A stretch of DNA of 29,099 bases, taken from assembly GCA_012519525.1 (NCBI GenBank), contig JAAYQB010000001.1:1-29099 (forward strand). The letters run 5' to 3'. The position numbers and the translations under genes were made by a program. Shown here in pieces: positions 17,536 through 26,744 of this stretch. The DNA comes from Bacteroidales bacterium. Its GTDB lineage: Bacteria; Bacteroidota; Bacteroidia; Bacteroidales; WCHB1-69. Numbering within the stretch: position 1 is the first letter of the stretch; each line of letters opens with the position of its first letter. A model generated the notes under the pieces. It worked only from the letters and a program-made list of their open reading frames with translations, was not told the origin of the DNA and searched no databases.

Positions 17536-18672
17536 GATAGCTTCATCGCTATTTTGACTAACTTCTTGAATTGAATGCCACAGTTGAGATGCTGTAGTGT
17601 CCCAAGAGAACTTTTGTAATTGTTTTTTCCCTTTTTCTATTAATGCTAACCGTAATTTATCGTTCGTAAAAATTTCTATCATAGCATTAGTAATTTCATC
17701 TATATGATAAGGACTCACTAAAATGGCTGCATCTTCGGCAATTTCGGGCATAGCCGTAATGTTGGAGGTAATTACCGGAACATTGCATGAAAATGCTTCT
17801 AAAATAGGGACTCCAAATCCTTCAAAATAGGAGGCATAAAGCAAGCAATGAGAAGAAGATAGGATTTCGTTGAGTTTTTTAGTCGACACATATCCTGTAA
17901 ATATAACGTCATCACGATATTTAAGAGAAGAGTAGACTATTTTCATTTGTTTTGTCCAATATTTTTGAGTACCGGCAAATACTAATTTGGCTTTAAATCC
18001 TTGTTCTTTAAATAAATCGAAAGCCAATAAATGATTAATAATATTCTTGCGTTGATTTCCGCTTCCAACAAAGACAAAGTAAGGACACCCTTCTGATAAT
18101 TGATTGCGAACAACCGTTTTTTCGCTTTCAGGTATTTCAAAAAAATCTTCAGCTGCGGCATTGTAAACTACTTCGATTTTCGATGCAGGAATACCATAAG
18201 TTTTTACAATGTCATTTTTTGAAAAGTGGGATACGGTAATTAACTTATCGGCTTTGTGAGCAAATTGAGGAAAAAAATACTGAAAGTAGCGACGTGTTAA
18301 TTTAGGGAGAAAATCGGGATGATGCTCAAAGTTGAGGTCATGTATGATGTTGATAGTCTTTACAGAAGTGTTTAAACAAATCCAGCCGTCAGGAGAAAGG
18401 AATATGTCAATTTTTTCTTTTTTTAAAGCACGTTTGATACCGAATTCGAAAAATAAAAACCATAAAAAAGGATGTCGAGCAGGAGGAAAAACGACAACGG
18501 GTTTTACGTTGTCGGCAAAAATAAACTCATCTAAAGGTTTGCGGTCAAAAAAGAAGATAAAGTCATGTTCAGGATGTGCTTTTACCATGCGTTTAAGTAC
18601 TTCGTAAGAGAACCACGCAATGCCGTCCATCTTTCCTTTAACAAATAGCCGAGTATTAACGCCTATACGCAT
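17530..18672 (-). CDS. GT4-family glycosyltransferase
   Basis: 380 residues, GT-B fold. The N-terminal domain begins MRIGVNTRLFVKGKMDGIAW, with a glycine-rich acceptor loop. The C-terminal donor domain has FVFVGSGNQRKN and EGFGVPILEAFSCNVPV (284-300), the E-x7-E pattern of GT4 retaining enzymes. It probably adds a sugar from a nucleotide donor to a cell-surface polysaccharide or glycolipid; the exact donor cannot be read. The gene starts 8 bases after clpC on the same strand, so it shares the clpC transcript. This links an envelope sugar gene to a stress protease by position only. Confidence 0.85.
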   Translation of the reverse strand: MRIGVNTRLFVKGKMDGIAWFSYEVLKRMVKAHPEHDFIFFFDRKPLDEFIFADNVKPVVVFPPARHPFLWFLFFEFGIKRALKKEKIDIFLSPDGWICLNTSVKTINIIHDLNFEHHPDFLPKLTRRYFQYFFPQFAHKADKLITVSHFSKNDIVKTYGIPASKIEVVYNAAAEDFFEIPESEKTVVRNQLSEGCPYFVFVGSGNQRKNIINHLLAFDLFKEQGFKAKLVFAGTQKYWTKQMKIVYSSLKYRDDVIFTGYVSTKKLNEILSSSHCLLYASYFEGFGVPILEAFSCNVPVITSNITAMPEIAEDAAILVSPYHIDEITNAMIEIFTNDKLRLALIEKGKKQLQKFSWDTTASQLWHSIQEVSQNSDEAIL

Positions 18673-18680
18673 CAGATATG

Positions 18681-21230
18681 TTATTTATTATTGGTCTTTG
18701 TGTTTTTCTTTTTTTTAATAAGAAAAATATCTTTATCGTTATTATAGTCTAATGTAATTTTATCACCACCTTTAATAGATTCATTGATAATTTCTTCTGA
18801 AATTAAATCTTCTACGTATTTTTGAATAGTACGTTTCAACGGTCTTGCTCCAAATTGAGAACTCCATCCTTTTTCTGCTATTGCATCTTTGGCTTTATTA
18901 GAAAGCGATAACTCTATGTCGAGTTCATTTAGTCGCTGATAGACAAATTGCAATTCTATTTCGATGATTTTATGTATGTCTTTTTTCTCTAATGGATTAA
19001 AGATAATAATATCATCAAGGCGATTTAAAAACTCAGGTGCAAATTGTTTGCTTACAGCATCTTCTATTACCTTTTGTGCATTTTTAGCCTCTGCTTCTTG
19101 TCGTGCTTTTGTCGAAAAACCTACTCCTGTTCCAAATTCTTTTAATTGGCGACTACCTACATTGGAAGTCATGATGATAATCGTGTTTTTAAAATCTACT
19201 TTACGTCCTAATCCGTCAGTAAGTTGACCATCATCAAATACTTGTAATAAAATATTATAGATATCGGTATGTGCTTTTTCAATTTCATCGAGTAATACAA
19301 TAGAGTAGGGCTTTCTTCTTACTTTTTCGGTTAATTGTCCTCCTTCTTCATACCCTACATAGCCCGGAGGCGCTCCTATTAAACGAGATATTGTGAATTT
19401 TTCGGTATACTCGCTCATGTCGATGCGTATCATAGCATCGTAGCTGTCAAATAAATATTTAGCCAATACTTTTGCCAAATAGGTTTTCCCGACACCCGTA
19501 GGTCCTAAGAAAACAAACACACCAATGGGTTTATTGGGGTTTTTTAATCCGATTTTATTTCTTCGGATAGCTTTCGATATTTTATTGATGGCTTCTGCTT
19601 GTCCTATAACTTGTTCGTTCAACTCTTTTTCCATTGTAACAAGTCGTTGGTTATCTTCTTTTGCAATACGCTTTGCCGGCACTCCTGTTATCATAGCTAC
19701 TACATCTGCAACTATTTCTTCGTTTACTTCTTTACGATTGAGCTGGATTTCTTTTTCCCAATTTGCTTTTGCAATATTGATTTGTTCTTCTAAATCTTTG
19801 TATAAATCTCTATATTTAGCAGCTTCTTCGTAGGATTGTTTTTGAATTGACTTTCGTTTTTCATCATTAAGTTCATCAAGACGCTTTTCCATTTGAATAA
19901 TATCTTCAGGAATTTCAATGTGATGTATGTGGACTCTTGCTCCGGCTTCATCTAAAGCGTCAATAGCTTTATCGGGAAGACAACGGTCGGTGATATAGCG
20001 TTGTGTAAGAGTAACACAGGCTTTAATAGCTTCGTCGGTATAATAAACAAGGTGATGGTCTTCGTATTTGCTTTTGATATTATGTAGTATCTCTATTGTT
20101 TCTTGTGGGGTAGTAGGCTCTACTAAAACTTTTTGAAATCGTCTTTCTAAAGCTCCATCCGATTCAATGTGTTTGCGGTATTCATCAAGAGTTGTTGCAC
20201 CAATACATTGTAATTCACCACGTGCCAAAGCGGGCTTAAACATATTGGAGGCATCTAATGAACCGGAGGCATTGCCTGCTCCTACAATGGTGTGTAGTTC
20301 ATCAATAAATAAAATAACATCCGGATTAGCTTCTAATTCGTTTAAAACCGCTTTCATACGCTCTTCAAACTGTCCTCTGTATTTAGTGCCGGCAATCATA
20401 GAGGCTAAGTCGAGTGTAACAATTCGTTTGTTAAATAAGATGCGTGGAACATTACGCTGTTTGATACGCAGAGCCAAACCTTCTGCTATGGCAGATTTTC
20501 CAACACCGGGTTCACCTATCAATACGGGATTGTTTTTCTTACGTCGACTAAGAATCTGAGCAATACGTTCCAATTCTTTCTCTCTTCCGACAATAGGGTC
20601 CAAGCGATCTTCTTCTGCTGCTTTGCTTAAATCTCGTCCAAAAGCATCTAAGACAGGAGTGCTTCTTTTTTTAGATTTATCTTTTTTGGTATATTCATGG
20701 GGATTATCATAAGATTCCATAAAATATTCGCTGTCGGAATTATCAGAGTCGGCACTACTAATAGGCGATGCATTTTCTTGTGATGAAAGTTTATCCGCCA
20801 TAAGCAATGATTCTACTTTTTTGTAAGTAATACCTTGTTCTTCTAATAATTTCTTTATGTAGTTATCGTCTGTCCAAAGTATAGAAAGAATGAGATGTTC
20901 TATTTCGATGTTTTTGCTATGAAATTTTTTAGCAAATAAGCCTGCTAAATTAATAACGCGTTCGGTTTGTTTGTAGAGAGGTAGGGACTCAGCTTGTACA
21001 TGGGGATTAGCATCGTATAATTCGGTGATTTTTTTGATAATACGTTCTTTGATTAAATCTATATTGACATCAAACTCTGAAAAAACATGTTTTACAACAG
21101 GAATTTCCATGTCAATCATCGTTAAAAAAAGATGCTCAATTCCTATAAACTCATTTCCTAATTGTTGTGCTATAGTAGAACTATAACGTAACATTACTTC
21201 CATATCGTTTGAAAAAGTCCACTTACTCAT
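18681..21230 (-). CDS. clpC: ClpC-type AAA+ unfoldase of the Clp protease
   Basis: 849 residues. Order: Clp N-domain (1-145), acidic linker (150-195), AAA-1 with GEPGVGKS (239-246) and FIDELH (308-313), a short middle domain with the UVR motif SYEEAAKYRDLYKDLEEQ (466-483), then AAA-2 with GPTGVGKT (576-583) and LLDEIEKA (646-653). The short UVR-bearing middle identifies ClpC as opposed to ClpB, whose coiled M-domain is much longer, or ClpA, which lacks UVR. It unfolds proteins and feeds them to ClpP, often with an adaptor. The tail ends in a Lys/Asn-rich stretch. The ATG at 21230 opens the family N-terminus. It is divergent from the GT5 gene across a 317-base control region. Confidence 0.93.
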   Translation of the reverse strand: MSKWTFSNDMEVMLRYSSTIAQQLGNEFIGIEHLFLTMIDMEIPVVKHVFSEFDVNIDLIKERIIKKITELYDANPHVQAESLPLYKQTERVINLAGLFAKKFHSKNIEIEHLILSILWTDDNYIKKLLEEQGITYKKVESLLMADKLSSQENASPISSADSDNSDSEYFMESYDNPHEYTKKDKSKKRSTPVLDAFGRDLSKAAEEDRLDPIVGREKELERIAQILSRRKKNNPVLIGEPGVGKSAIAEGLALRIKQRNVPRILFNKRIVTLDLASMIAGTKYRGQFEERMKAVLNELEANPDVILFIDELHTIVGAGNASGSLDASNMFKPALARGELQCIGATTLDEYRKHIESDGALERRFQKVLVEPTTPQETIEILHNIKSKYEDHHLVYYTDEAIKACVTLTQRYITDRCLPDKAIDALDEAGARVHIHHIEIPEDIIQMEKRLDELNDEKRKSIQKQSYEEAAKYRDLYKDLEEQINIAKANWEKEIQLNRKEVNEEIVADVVAMITGVPAKRIAKEDNQRLVTMEKELNEQVIGQAEAINKISKAIRRNKIGLKNPNKPIGVFVFLGPTGVGKTYLAKVLAKYLFDSYDAMIRIDMSEYTEKFTISRLIGAPPGYVGYEEGGQLTEKVRRKPYSIVLLDEIEKAHTDIYNILLQVFDDGQLTDGLGRKVDFKNTIIIMTSNVGSRQLKEFGTGVGFSTKARQEAEAKNAQKVIEDAVSKQFAPEFLNRLDDIIIFNPLEKKDIHKIIEIELQFVYQRLNELDIELSLSNKAKDAIAEKGWSSQFGARPLKRTIQKYVEDLISEEIINESIKGGDKITLDYNNDKDIFLIKKKKNTKTNNK

Positions 21231-21291
21231 TTTTATATGTTATTGTTTATGAATTGATACTATATAATAATAATAAGACTAATAATTTTTT

Positions 21292-21299
21292 CAAAAATA
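21292..21299 (-). promoter_or_regulatory. Candidate -7 box for clpC
   Basis: Read on the minus strand this is TATTTTTG, matching TAnnTTTG, about 62 bases before the clpC start. A -33 TTTG is not evident at the usual distance, so the call is moderate. Confidence 0.4.
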
Positions 21300-21342
21300 C
21301 TAAAAATAACTATGTGATGAAGAGTATAAATAAGAATAATTT

Positions 21343-21360
21343 TTAACATTAAAATGTTAA
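21343..21360. promoter_or_regulatory. Perfect 8+8 palindrome, possible operator
   Basis: TTAACATT, two A, AATGTTAA: both arms pair exactly. It lies about 44 bases upstream of the clpC -7 box and 130 bases upstream of the plus-strand promoter, so a dimeric regulator of clpC would fit. Not followed by a T-run, so not a terminator. Confidence 0.4.
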
Positions 21361-21489
21361 GTTTATATACGGATAGGTTTGTTGTGAAAAATTATTTTAT
21401 GATAAAGTGTTTGATGTTTATCGTAGTTGTTTTAATATTTTTATAGTTAGTGTTTTATGTGAATAAATGTAGAAAAATTTGTTTGTGGC

Positions 21490-21520
21490 TTGCTTTTTAA
21501 AAAAAGAAATGTTACTTTTG
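21490..21520 (+). promoter_or_regulatory. Bacteroidota promoter for the GT5-DUF4270-glmS run
   Basis: TTG at 21490-21492, 20 bases, then TACTTTTG at 21513-21520. Both parts and the spacing fit the TTTG-N19-21-TAnnTTTG promoter. The GT5 ATG is 28 bases downstream. Confidence 0.65.
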
Positions 21521-21547
21521 TAGGTAAATATTAAATAAAAGGATTTT

Positions 21548-22351
21548 ATGTCCAAACACAAAATTTTATTTGTTAATCAAGAGATTACCCCATATTTGGA
21601 AGAGACTTACATGTCAAAAATAGGGAGATATTTACCTCAAACTATTCAAGAAAGTGGAATTGATATCAGAATTTTTATGCCACGTTATGGACTTGTAAGT
21701 GAGAGAAAAAACCAATTACATGAAGTGGTTCGTTTATCCGGACAAAATATCATCATTAAAGATGTAGACCATCCTTTAATTATAAAAGTAGCTTCCATAC
21801 AGTCAGTGCGTATGCAAACTTATTTTATTGATAATGAGCTTTATTTTGACAGAAAGTTTATATTGCACGATAAAAACGGAAAATTCTTTTCGGATAACGA
21901 TGAGCGAGCTATTTTTTATGCAAAAGGGGTAATTGAAACGGTTAAAAATCTTGGGTGGGCACCTGATATTATTCATTGCAATGGATGGATTTCATGTTTA
22001 GTTCCTTTATATATTAAAACAGCCTATAAAGATAATCCTTTGTTTACCAACTCTAAAGTCATATATTCCGTATACAATGATAAATTTGATAAAAAACTCA
22101 ATCGTTCTTTTACTAGCAAGCTGAAATCAACGATGATACCTAATAAAGAAGCCGCTAAATACAAAGATGCTACCTATTTAAGCACTACTAAATTGGCGAT
22201 TGAACATTCTGATGCCGTAGTAATAGGAGAAGAAGATATTGATGCGTCGATTAAAACTTTTATTGCCAAATCCGGCAAAATCAATTTTGTTCATCCTCAA
22301 GATAATTTTGGTTCTGATTATATTGCTTTATATGAACGTGTACTTGAATAA
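21548..22351 (+). CDS. Short glycogen/starch synthase-like protein (GT5 N-domain only)
   Basis: 267 residues, about half the usual length of GlgA. It matches the N-terminal GT5 domain: KILFVNQEITPYLEETYMSK, then DIRIFMPRYG, a FIDNELYFDRK segment, and IIHCNGWISCLVPLYIK in place of the usual HxHDW region. The C-terminal domain with the second ADP-glucose lysine motif is absent, and the opening K-x-G-G-L motif reads YMSKIG here. It is probably not a full glycogen synthase. Short copies of this kind next to DUF4270 are known to me in Bacteroidales, so this is a family form and not a fresh truncation. Its role is unknown; a binding or regulatory function is possible. Confidence 0.75.
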   Translation: MSKHKILFVNQEITPYLEETYMSKIGRYLPQTIQESGIDIRIFMPRYGLVSERKNQLHEVVRLSGQNIIIKDVDHPLIIKVASIQSVRMQTYFIDNELYFDRKFILHDKNGKFFSDNDERAIFYAKGVIETVKNLGWAPDIIHCNGWISCLVPLYIKTAYKDNPLFTNSKVIYSVYNDKFDKKLNRSFTSKLKSTMIPNKEAAKYKDATYLSTTKLAIEHSDAVVIGEEDIDASIKTFIAKSGKINFVHPQDNFGSDYIALYERVLE

Positions 22352-22374
22352 TCACAGTTGTTAAAACTTAAAAA

Positions 22375-23703
22375 ATGAATAAAAGTATCTTTTCTTTGTT
22401 CGTTCTCCTTCCTTTTTTGTTATTAGCATGTAAAGAAGAAGAAAATATAGTGGGAGCAGACTTACAGCCTAATAGCGAAAAATATCAATTGCAGTTTACA
22501 GATACAAGTTCAATCAATGCTTATTCGGTAATAGATACGATAGCAACCGGTCAAATGAACTTAAATTTATTAGGATTTGTTGCCGACCCTATCTTTGGCA
22601 AATCGCAAGTTGGAATTTGTTCTCAATTTCGTTTATCGGTAACGGCTTTGGATTTTGGACAAGAGGCAGTATTAGATTCCATTGTGTTGACATTATCCTA
22701 TGAAGGTTATTTTGGAGATACACTGAAGCCTTTTATTATCAGAGTTTATGAATTAGATGAAGGTATAGATGAGAATAAAACGTATTATAATACGTCGCTA
22801 TTGGCATATAAACCGACGAACTTAACCGCAGCAACCGATTATTATTGTTATCCGACACCTCAAACTATTAATAAGGCTGATACTGTTAGTAAAAAACCTG
22901 TTTTACGTATTCCGTTGCAAAACACATTTGGAACTCAAAAATTTATCGAAAAATCAAATACGACGGAATTAGAAAACAACGAAAATTTTTTGAAATACTT
23001 TAAAGGATTGTATATTGTTGCAGAAGGTGTGGGAGAAAACGGTTCTATAATTTATGTCAATATGTTGAATCCGTTGTCTAACTTAACTTTGTATTATCAT
23101 AACAAAGAAAAAAATGCTTTAAAACATTCGTTTGTTGTTAACGATAAGGCTATGCGTTTTACCACTATTAATCATTTTAATTATGCCGATGCCGATGGGT
23201 CGTTAAAAAAACAGCTTATTGATAAAGATTATTCGGAAACCGAAGAAAAACTTTTTGTACAAGCATCGGGTGGTGTTAAGACAATCGTAGAATTTCCTTA
23301 TATCAAGGAAATGTTTAAAGATAAAAAAGTAGTTATCAATAAAGCCGAATTAGTCATTCAGCGTTATGGTGATGACTATACGTTTTTTTATCAACCCCCT
23401 GCTTTGGATTTGTATTATAAAAAAGATATGTCTTTGACTACAGCCTATTATCTTCCCGATTATAAATTAGGAGCAGCTTATTTCGGAGGGGATTATAATA
23501 CAAGTAAAAAAGAATATAGGTTTCGTATTACGCAATACATTCAAAACTTAATAATGAATGATACATTGAAAGCCTATCCTTTACATTTAGTTGTTAAAGG
23601 AGCTGCTACAAAGGCGAATAGACTAATATTTTATGGAACAAATCCTGCTACTTATGAAAATCGTTTGCGATTAGAAATAACTTATGTTTATATAGACAAT
23701 TAA
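22375..23703 (+). CDS. DUF4270 family lipoprotein
   Basis: 442 residues. The signal peptide ends in the lipobox LLLAC (Cys19), followed by acidic residues (KEEENIVG), the pattern that often sends Bacteroidota lipoproteins to the surface. The opening NIVGADLQPNSEKYQLQFTD and DPIFGKSQ are hallmarks of DUF4270, and the rest is rich in beta-strand patterns (VLDSIVLTLSYEG, FIIRVYEL). Function is not established; the family is often found beside the short GT5 gene and glmS, as here, with gaps of 23 and 11 bases. A role in the cell envelope is inferred from lipidation and context. Confidence 0.8.
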   Translation: MNKSIFSLFVLLPFLLLACKEEENIVGADLQPNSEKYQLQFTDTSSINAYSVIDTIATGQMNLNLLGFVADPIFGKSQVGICSQFRLSVTALDFGQEAVLDSIVLTLSYEGYFGDTLKPFIIRVYELDEGIDENKTYYNTSLLAYKPTNLTAATDYYCYPTPQTINKADTVSKKPVLRIPLQNTFGTQKFIEKSNTTELENNENFLKYFKGLYIVAEGVGENGSIIYVNMLNPLSNLTLYYHNKEKNALKHSFVVNDKAMRFTTINHFNYADADGSLKKQLIDKDYSETEEKLFVQASGGVKTIVEFPYIKEMFKDKKVVINKAELVIQRYGDDYTFFYQPPALDLYYKKDMSLTTAYYLPDYKLGAAYFGGDYNTSKKEYRFRITQYIQNLIMNDTLKAYPLHLVVKGAATKANRLIFYGTNPATYENRLRLEITYVYIDN

Positions 23704-23714
23704 AATATGAGATT

Positions 23715-25556
23715 ATGTGTGGAATAGTGGCTTATATTGGAGATAAGGAAGCATATCCTATTCTTATAAAAGGATTGCATCGTTTAGAATACAGAGGATA
23801 TGACAGTGCAGGACTTGCCTTATTACAAGATAAGGTAAATGTAATGAAAACAAAAGGTAAAGTGAGTGATTTGGAAGAGTATTGTGAATCAAAAGATATT
23901 ACGGGAACTGTGGGAATTGCTCATACGCGCTGGGCGACACATGGCGAACCTAACGACTTAAATGCTCATCCACATCTTTCGAATAACAAACGAATGGCGT
24001 TGATTCATAACGGAATTATTGAAAATTATCAGATTCTAAAAGCTGAATTGTTACGTAGAGGTTATGAATTTAAAAGTAATACGGACACCGAAGTGTTAAT
24101 TCATTTAATAGAAGATGTTCAAAGTAAACACGATGATATGGAGCTTTACGAAGCCATTCGTCTTGCATTGACACAGGTTGTAGGAACTTATGGTATAGCG
24201 GTGATTTCTATTGATGAGCCCGACACCTTGATTGTAGCCAAAAAGGGAAGTCCGTTGCTTATAGGCATAGGTGAAGATGAATATTATGCTGCTTCGGATG
24301 GTTCCGCTATCGTTGAATATACGAAAAAGGTAGTTTATTTAAAAGATGGCGAAATGGCAATCTTGAAAAAACATAAGGATATTGTTTTAAAAACAATTGA
24401 AAATAAGAATATTATTCCTTATGTGCAAGAGTTGGAGATTACTTTGAGTCAATTAGAAAAAGATGGCTATGAGCATTATATGTTAAAAGAAATATATGAA
24501 CAACCCAACTCTATAGCCGATAGTATGCGAGGACGATTAAATGTGAAAAAAGAAATAGTTTCTTTAGGAGGAATTGTTGAATACGAAGAGACTATTTTGC
24601 AAGCACGTCGTATTATTATTATCGGATGCGGAACATCGTATCATGCCGGACTCTTAGCAGAATACATGTTTGAGGAGCTTGTTCGTATTCCTGTAGAAGT
24701 AGAATATGCTTCTGAATTTATTTACAGAAATCCTATTATTTATGAAGATGATGTAGTGATAGCCATTTCGCAGTCGGGCGAAACTGCCGACACTTTGGCT
24801 GCTGTAAACATGGTAAAAGAAAAAGGCGCTACTGTTTTGGGAATATGCAATGTTGTAGGCTCTTCCATTGCTCGTGCAACGCATGCAGGTTCGTTTACAC
24901 ATGCAGGTCCGGAGATAGGAGTAGCCTCAACAAAAGCATTTACGGCTCAATTTACAGTCTTGACGCTAATGGCACTTTCTTTGGCAAAAAGAAAAGGGAA
25001 AATATCACGTACCAAGTACTTTGAAATGATAGCCGAATTAGAAAGAATACCAAAGAAGGTTAAATACACTCTTCAAACGGATGCTTTGACAAAAGAAGTA
25101 GCACACTATATAAAAGATAGTAGAAATGCTCTCTATTTAGGAAGAAAATATAATTTTCCTATTGCTTTAGAAGGAGCTTTAAAATTGAAAGAAATTTCTT
25201 ATATACATGCCGAAGGCTATCCCGCAGCTGAAATGAAACATGGTCCTATTGCATTGATAGACGAAGAAATGCCTGTAATTGTAATTGCTACTAATAAAGG
25301 AACTTATCAGAAAATCATAAGCAATATAGAAGAAGTAAAATCAAGAAAAGGAAAAATTATTTCCATTGTGTTTAAAGGAGACCAAGAGGTGAGAAACATA
25401 TCCGATTATGTAATAGAAGTTCCGGAAACCGATGAAATGTTTAGTCCTTTTGTGTCTATTATTCCATTGCAATTATTAGCTTATCATGTAGCGGTATTGA
25501 GAGGATGTAATGTAGATCAGCCAAGAAATCTTGCTAAATCGGTAACGGTTGAATAA
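23715..25556 (+). CDS. glmS: Glutamine-fructose-6-phosphate aminotransferase (isomerising)
   Basis: 613 residues, full length. The N-terminal class II glutaminase begins MCGIVAYIG with nucleophile Cys2, then TRWATHGEPNDLNAHPH and the HNGIIENY loop. Two SIS sugar-isomerase domains follow, with IIIGCGTSYHAG and SQSGETADT. The C-terminus NLAKSVTVE is the conserved tail of the family. It makes glucosamine-6-phosphate from fructose-6-phosphate and glutamine, the entry to UDP-GlcNAc for peptidoglycan and lipopolysaccharide. The start at 23715 is fixed by the need for Cys at position 2. No glmS ribozyme-like leader fits in the 11-base gap upstream. Confidence 0.97.
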   Translation: MCGIVAYIGDKEAYPILIKGLHRLEYRGYDSAGLALLQDKVNVMKTKGKVSDLEEYCESKDITGTVGIAHTRWATHGEPNDLNAHPHLSNNKRMALIHNGIIENYQILKAELLRRGYEFKSNTDTEVLIHLIEDVQSKHDDMELYEAIRLALTQVVGTYGIAVISIDEPDTLIVAKKGSPLLIGIGEDEYYAASDGSAIVEYTKKVVYLKDGEMAILKKHKDIVLKTIENKNIIPYVQELEITLSQLEKDGYEHYMLKEIYEQPNSIADSMRGRLNVKKEIVSLGGIVEYEETILQARRIIIIGCGTSYHAGLLAEYMFEELVRIPVEVEYASEFIYRNPIIYEDDVVIAISQSGETADTLAAVNMVKEKGATVLGICNVVGSSIARATHAGSFTHAGPEIGVASTKAFTAQFTVLTLMALSLAKRKGKISRTKYFEMIAELERIPKKVKYTLQTDALTKEVAHYIKDSRNALYLGRKYNFPIALEGALKLKEISYIHAEGYPAAEMKHGPIALIDEEMPVIVIATNKGTYQKIISNIEEVKSRKGKIISIVFKGDQEVRNISDYVIEVPETDEMFSPFVSIIPLQLLAYHVAVLRGCNVDQPRNLAKSVTVE

Positions 25557-25606
25557 AAGATTAGCTTTATTAGGCTGATGATGTAAAATAAATAAAACTG
25601 TTAAAA

Positions 25607-26740
25607 ATGAAAAAATTTACACTCATTTTTTTACTGTCTTTGACTTGTAGCATTTTGTTGATTACTTGTCGTCAAAATAAAAATGTTTCAGACGAAGAAT
25701 ACTTAGCTTTTATTGATAATGTTTTTAAAGAAATATACGATGGACGCACTGCTTTATTGAATGCTTCTGTTGATTATGAAGAGTTTGCAAAAAGAATTTT
25801 AGCCGAAGGCAATGATTTTGATAAAAAGAAATTAATAGAATTTTTACAAACCTACTTCAAGTTGGGAAGCATGATGGCAGACCAAATCATGGATGGTGCC
25901 GATATACGTATGATTAAATTCTATCGTCAAGATAATGTTGCTCATGCAATTATTAGAACTTATTACAATGGAGGTATTTCGGTCGAAGACTGGGAGTTGG
26001 AAAAGAAAGATGATAATATAATGATTAACGATGCATTTGCCATTGTATCAGGAATTTATTGGTCGGACGATTGGCGTACGAAAGCGGCTAATCAGTTTTC
26101 TGTAGTTGATGATGATGTTTTATTGAATTATAAGCTGATAGAAATCAATGAACTAATATCTGTCGGAGCCTATGAAGAAGCCGATAGTTCATTTTTTTGG
26201 GTAGAGCAGGCAATAAAAAATAATCTCTACGGACGCACTATGAAATTGAACTTGGCAAGTCTATCAAAAAGTTACGAAGAAGTAGTTGCCATGAGCAATG
26301 CGTTTTTAAAAAGCTTTCCGGAACAGAAAAACATTGCTGAATTTTATCAAATGCAAAGTGCTATTCAATTGGGATTGACGGATAAACTATCACAACACAT
26401 AGATAATTTAACCAATACCTTAGGAAACGACCCTATTTATTTTGTTTATCAATCATGGACTTATCAGCGTGCCGGACAATTAGAAATGGCGTTGCAAACC
26501 TTAGACAGTGCCATCGCCTATATGCCACAAGTATATGATTTGTATCATAATCAATTGGATATTTATTATGAAATAGCAAGATACGATGATTTTGTGAAAT
26601 TACTTTATCGCATTGATACTCTTTTTGCACCAACAGGTGAAGATGTTCCGTTTTTTGAAAAAACATATCCAAAGTTATTGAAAAACAAAGATTTTAATAC
26701 TTGGAAAGAAAACCGTCCTATTCCACAAGATATGTACTAA
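25607..26740 (+). CDS. Putative lipoprotein with TPR-like C-terminal half
   Basis: 377 residues; family not recognised. The signal peptide ends LLITC (Cys21), a good lipobox. Residues 30-150 form a mixed helix/strand part ending in a pattern of a small cystatin/NTF2-like fold (VAHAIIRTYYNGGISVEDWELEK), which is a guess. From about 180 onward there are helical pairs of TPR type, the clearest being YQSWTYQRAGQLEMALQTLD and the helices after it. TPRs bind proteins, so an envelope scaffold is plausible. It stands between glmS (50-base gap) and tsaB (4-base gap) and may be co-transcribed with the latter. Confidence 0.65.
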   Translation: MKKFTLIFLLSLTCSILLITCRQNKNVSDEEYLAFIDNVFKEIYDGRTALLNASVDYEEFAKRILAEGNDFDKKKLIEFLQTYFKLGSMMADQIMDGADIRMIKFYRQDNVAHAIIRTYYNGGISVEDWELEKKDDNIMINDAFAIVSGIYWSDDWRTKAANQFSVVDDDVLLNYKLIEINELISVGAYEEADSSFFWVEQAIKNNLYGRTMKLNLASLSKSYEEVVAMSNAFLKSFPEQKNIAEFYQMQSAIQLGLTDKLSQHIDNLTNTLGNDPIYFVYQSWTYQRAGQLEMALQTLDSAIAYMPQVYDLYHNQLDIYYEIARYDDFVKLLYRIDTLFAPTGEDVPFFEKTYPKLLKNKDFNTWKENRPIPQDMY

Positions 26741-26744
26741 GACT

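Larger units (their letters stand above)
21231..21547. promoter_or_regulatory. Divergent control region between clpC and the GT5 gene
   Basis: 317 bases without a convincing gene. It holds a likely minus-strand -7 box for clpC (21292-21299), a perfect palindrome (21343-21360) and a good plus-strand promoter (21490-21520). The stretch 21361-21480 is AT-rich and holds only a 15-codon frame that I do not accept as a gene. The spread of signals suggests that both directions are controlled here. Confidence 0.6.

Noticed and set aside
18332..20559. Long plus-strand frames opposite clpC and the glycosyltransferase
   Set aside because: No recognisable domains; they shadow well-supported minus-strand genes.
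21399..21446. 15-codon frame MIKCLMFIVVVLIFL
   Set aside because: Hydrophobic like a small toxin, but very short, in AT-rich DNA where such frames arise by chance, with no clear promoter or antisense partner.
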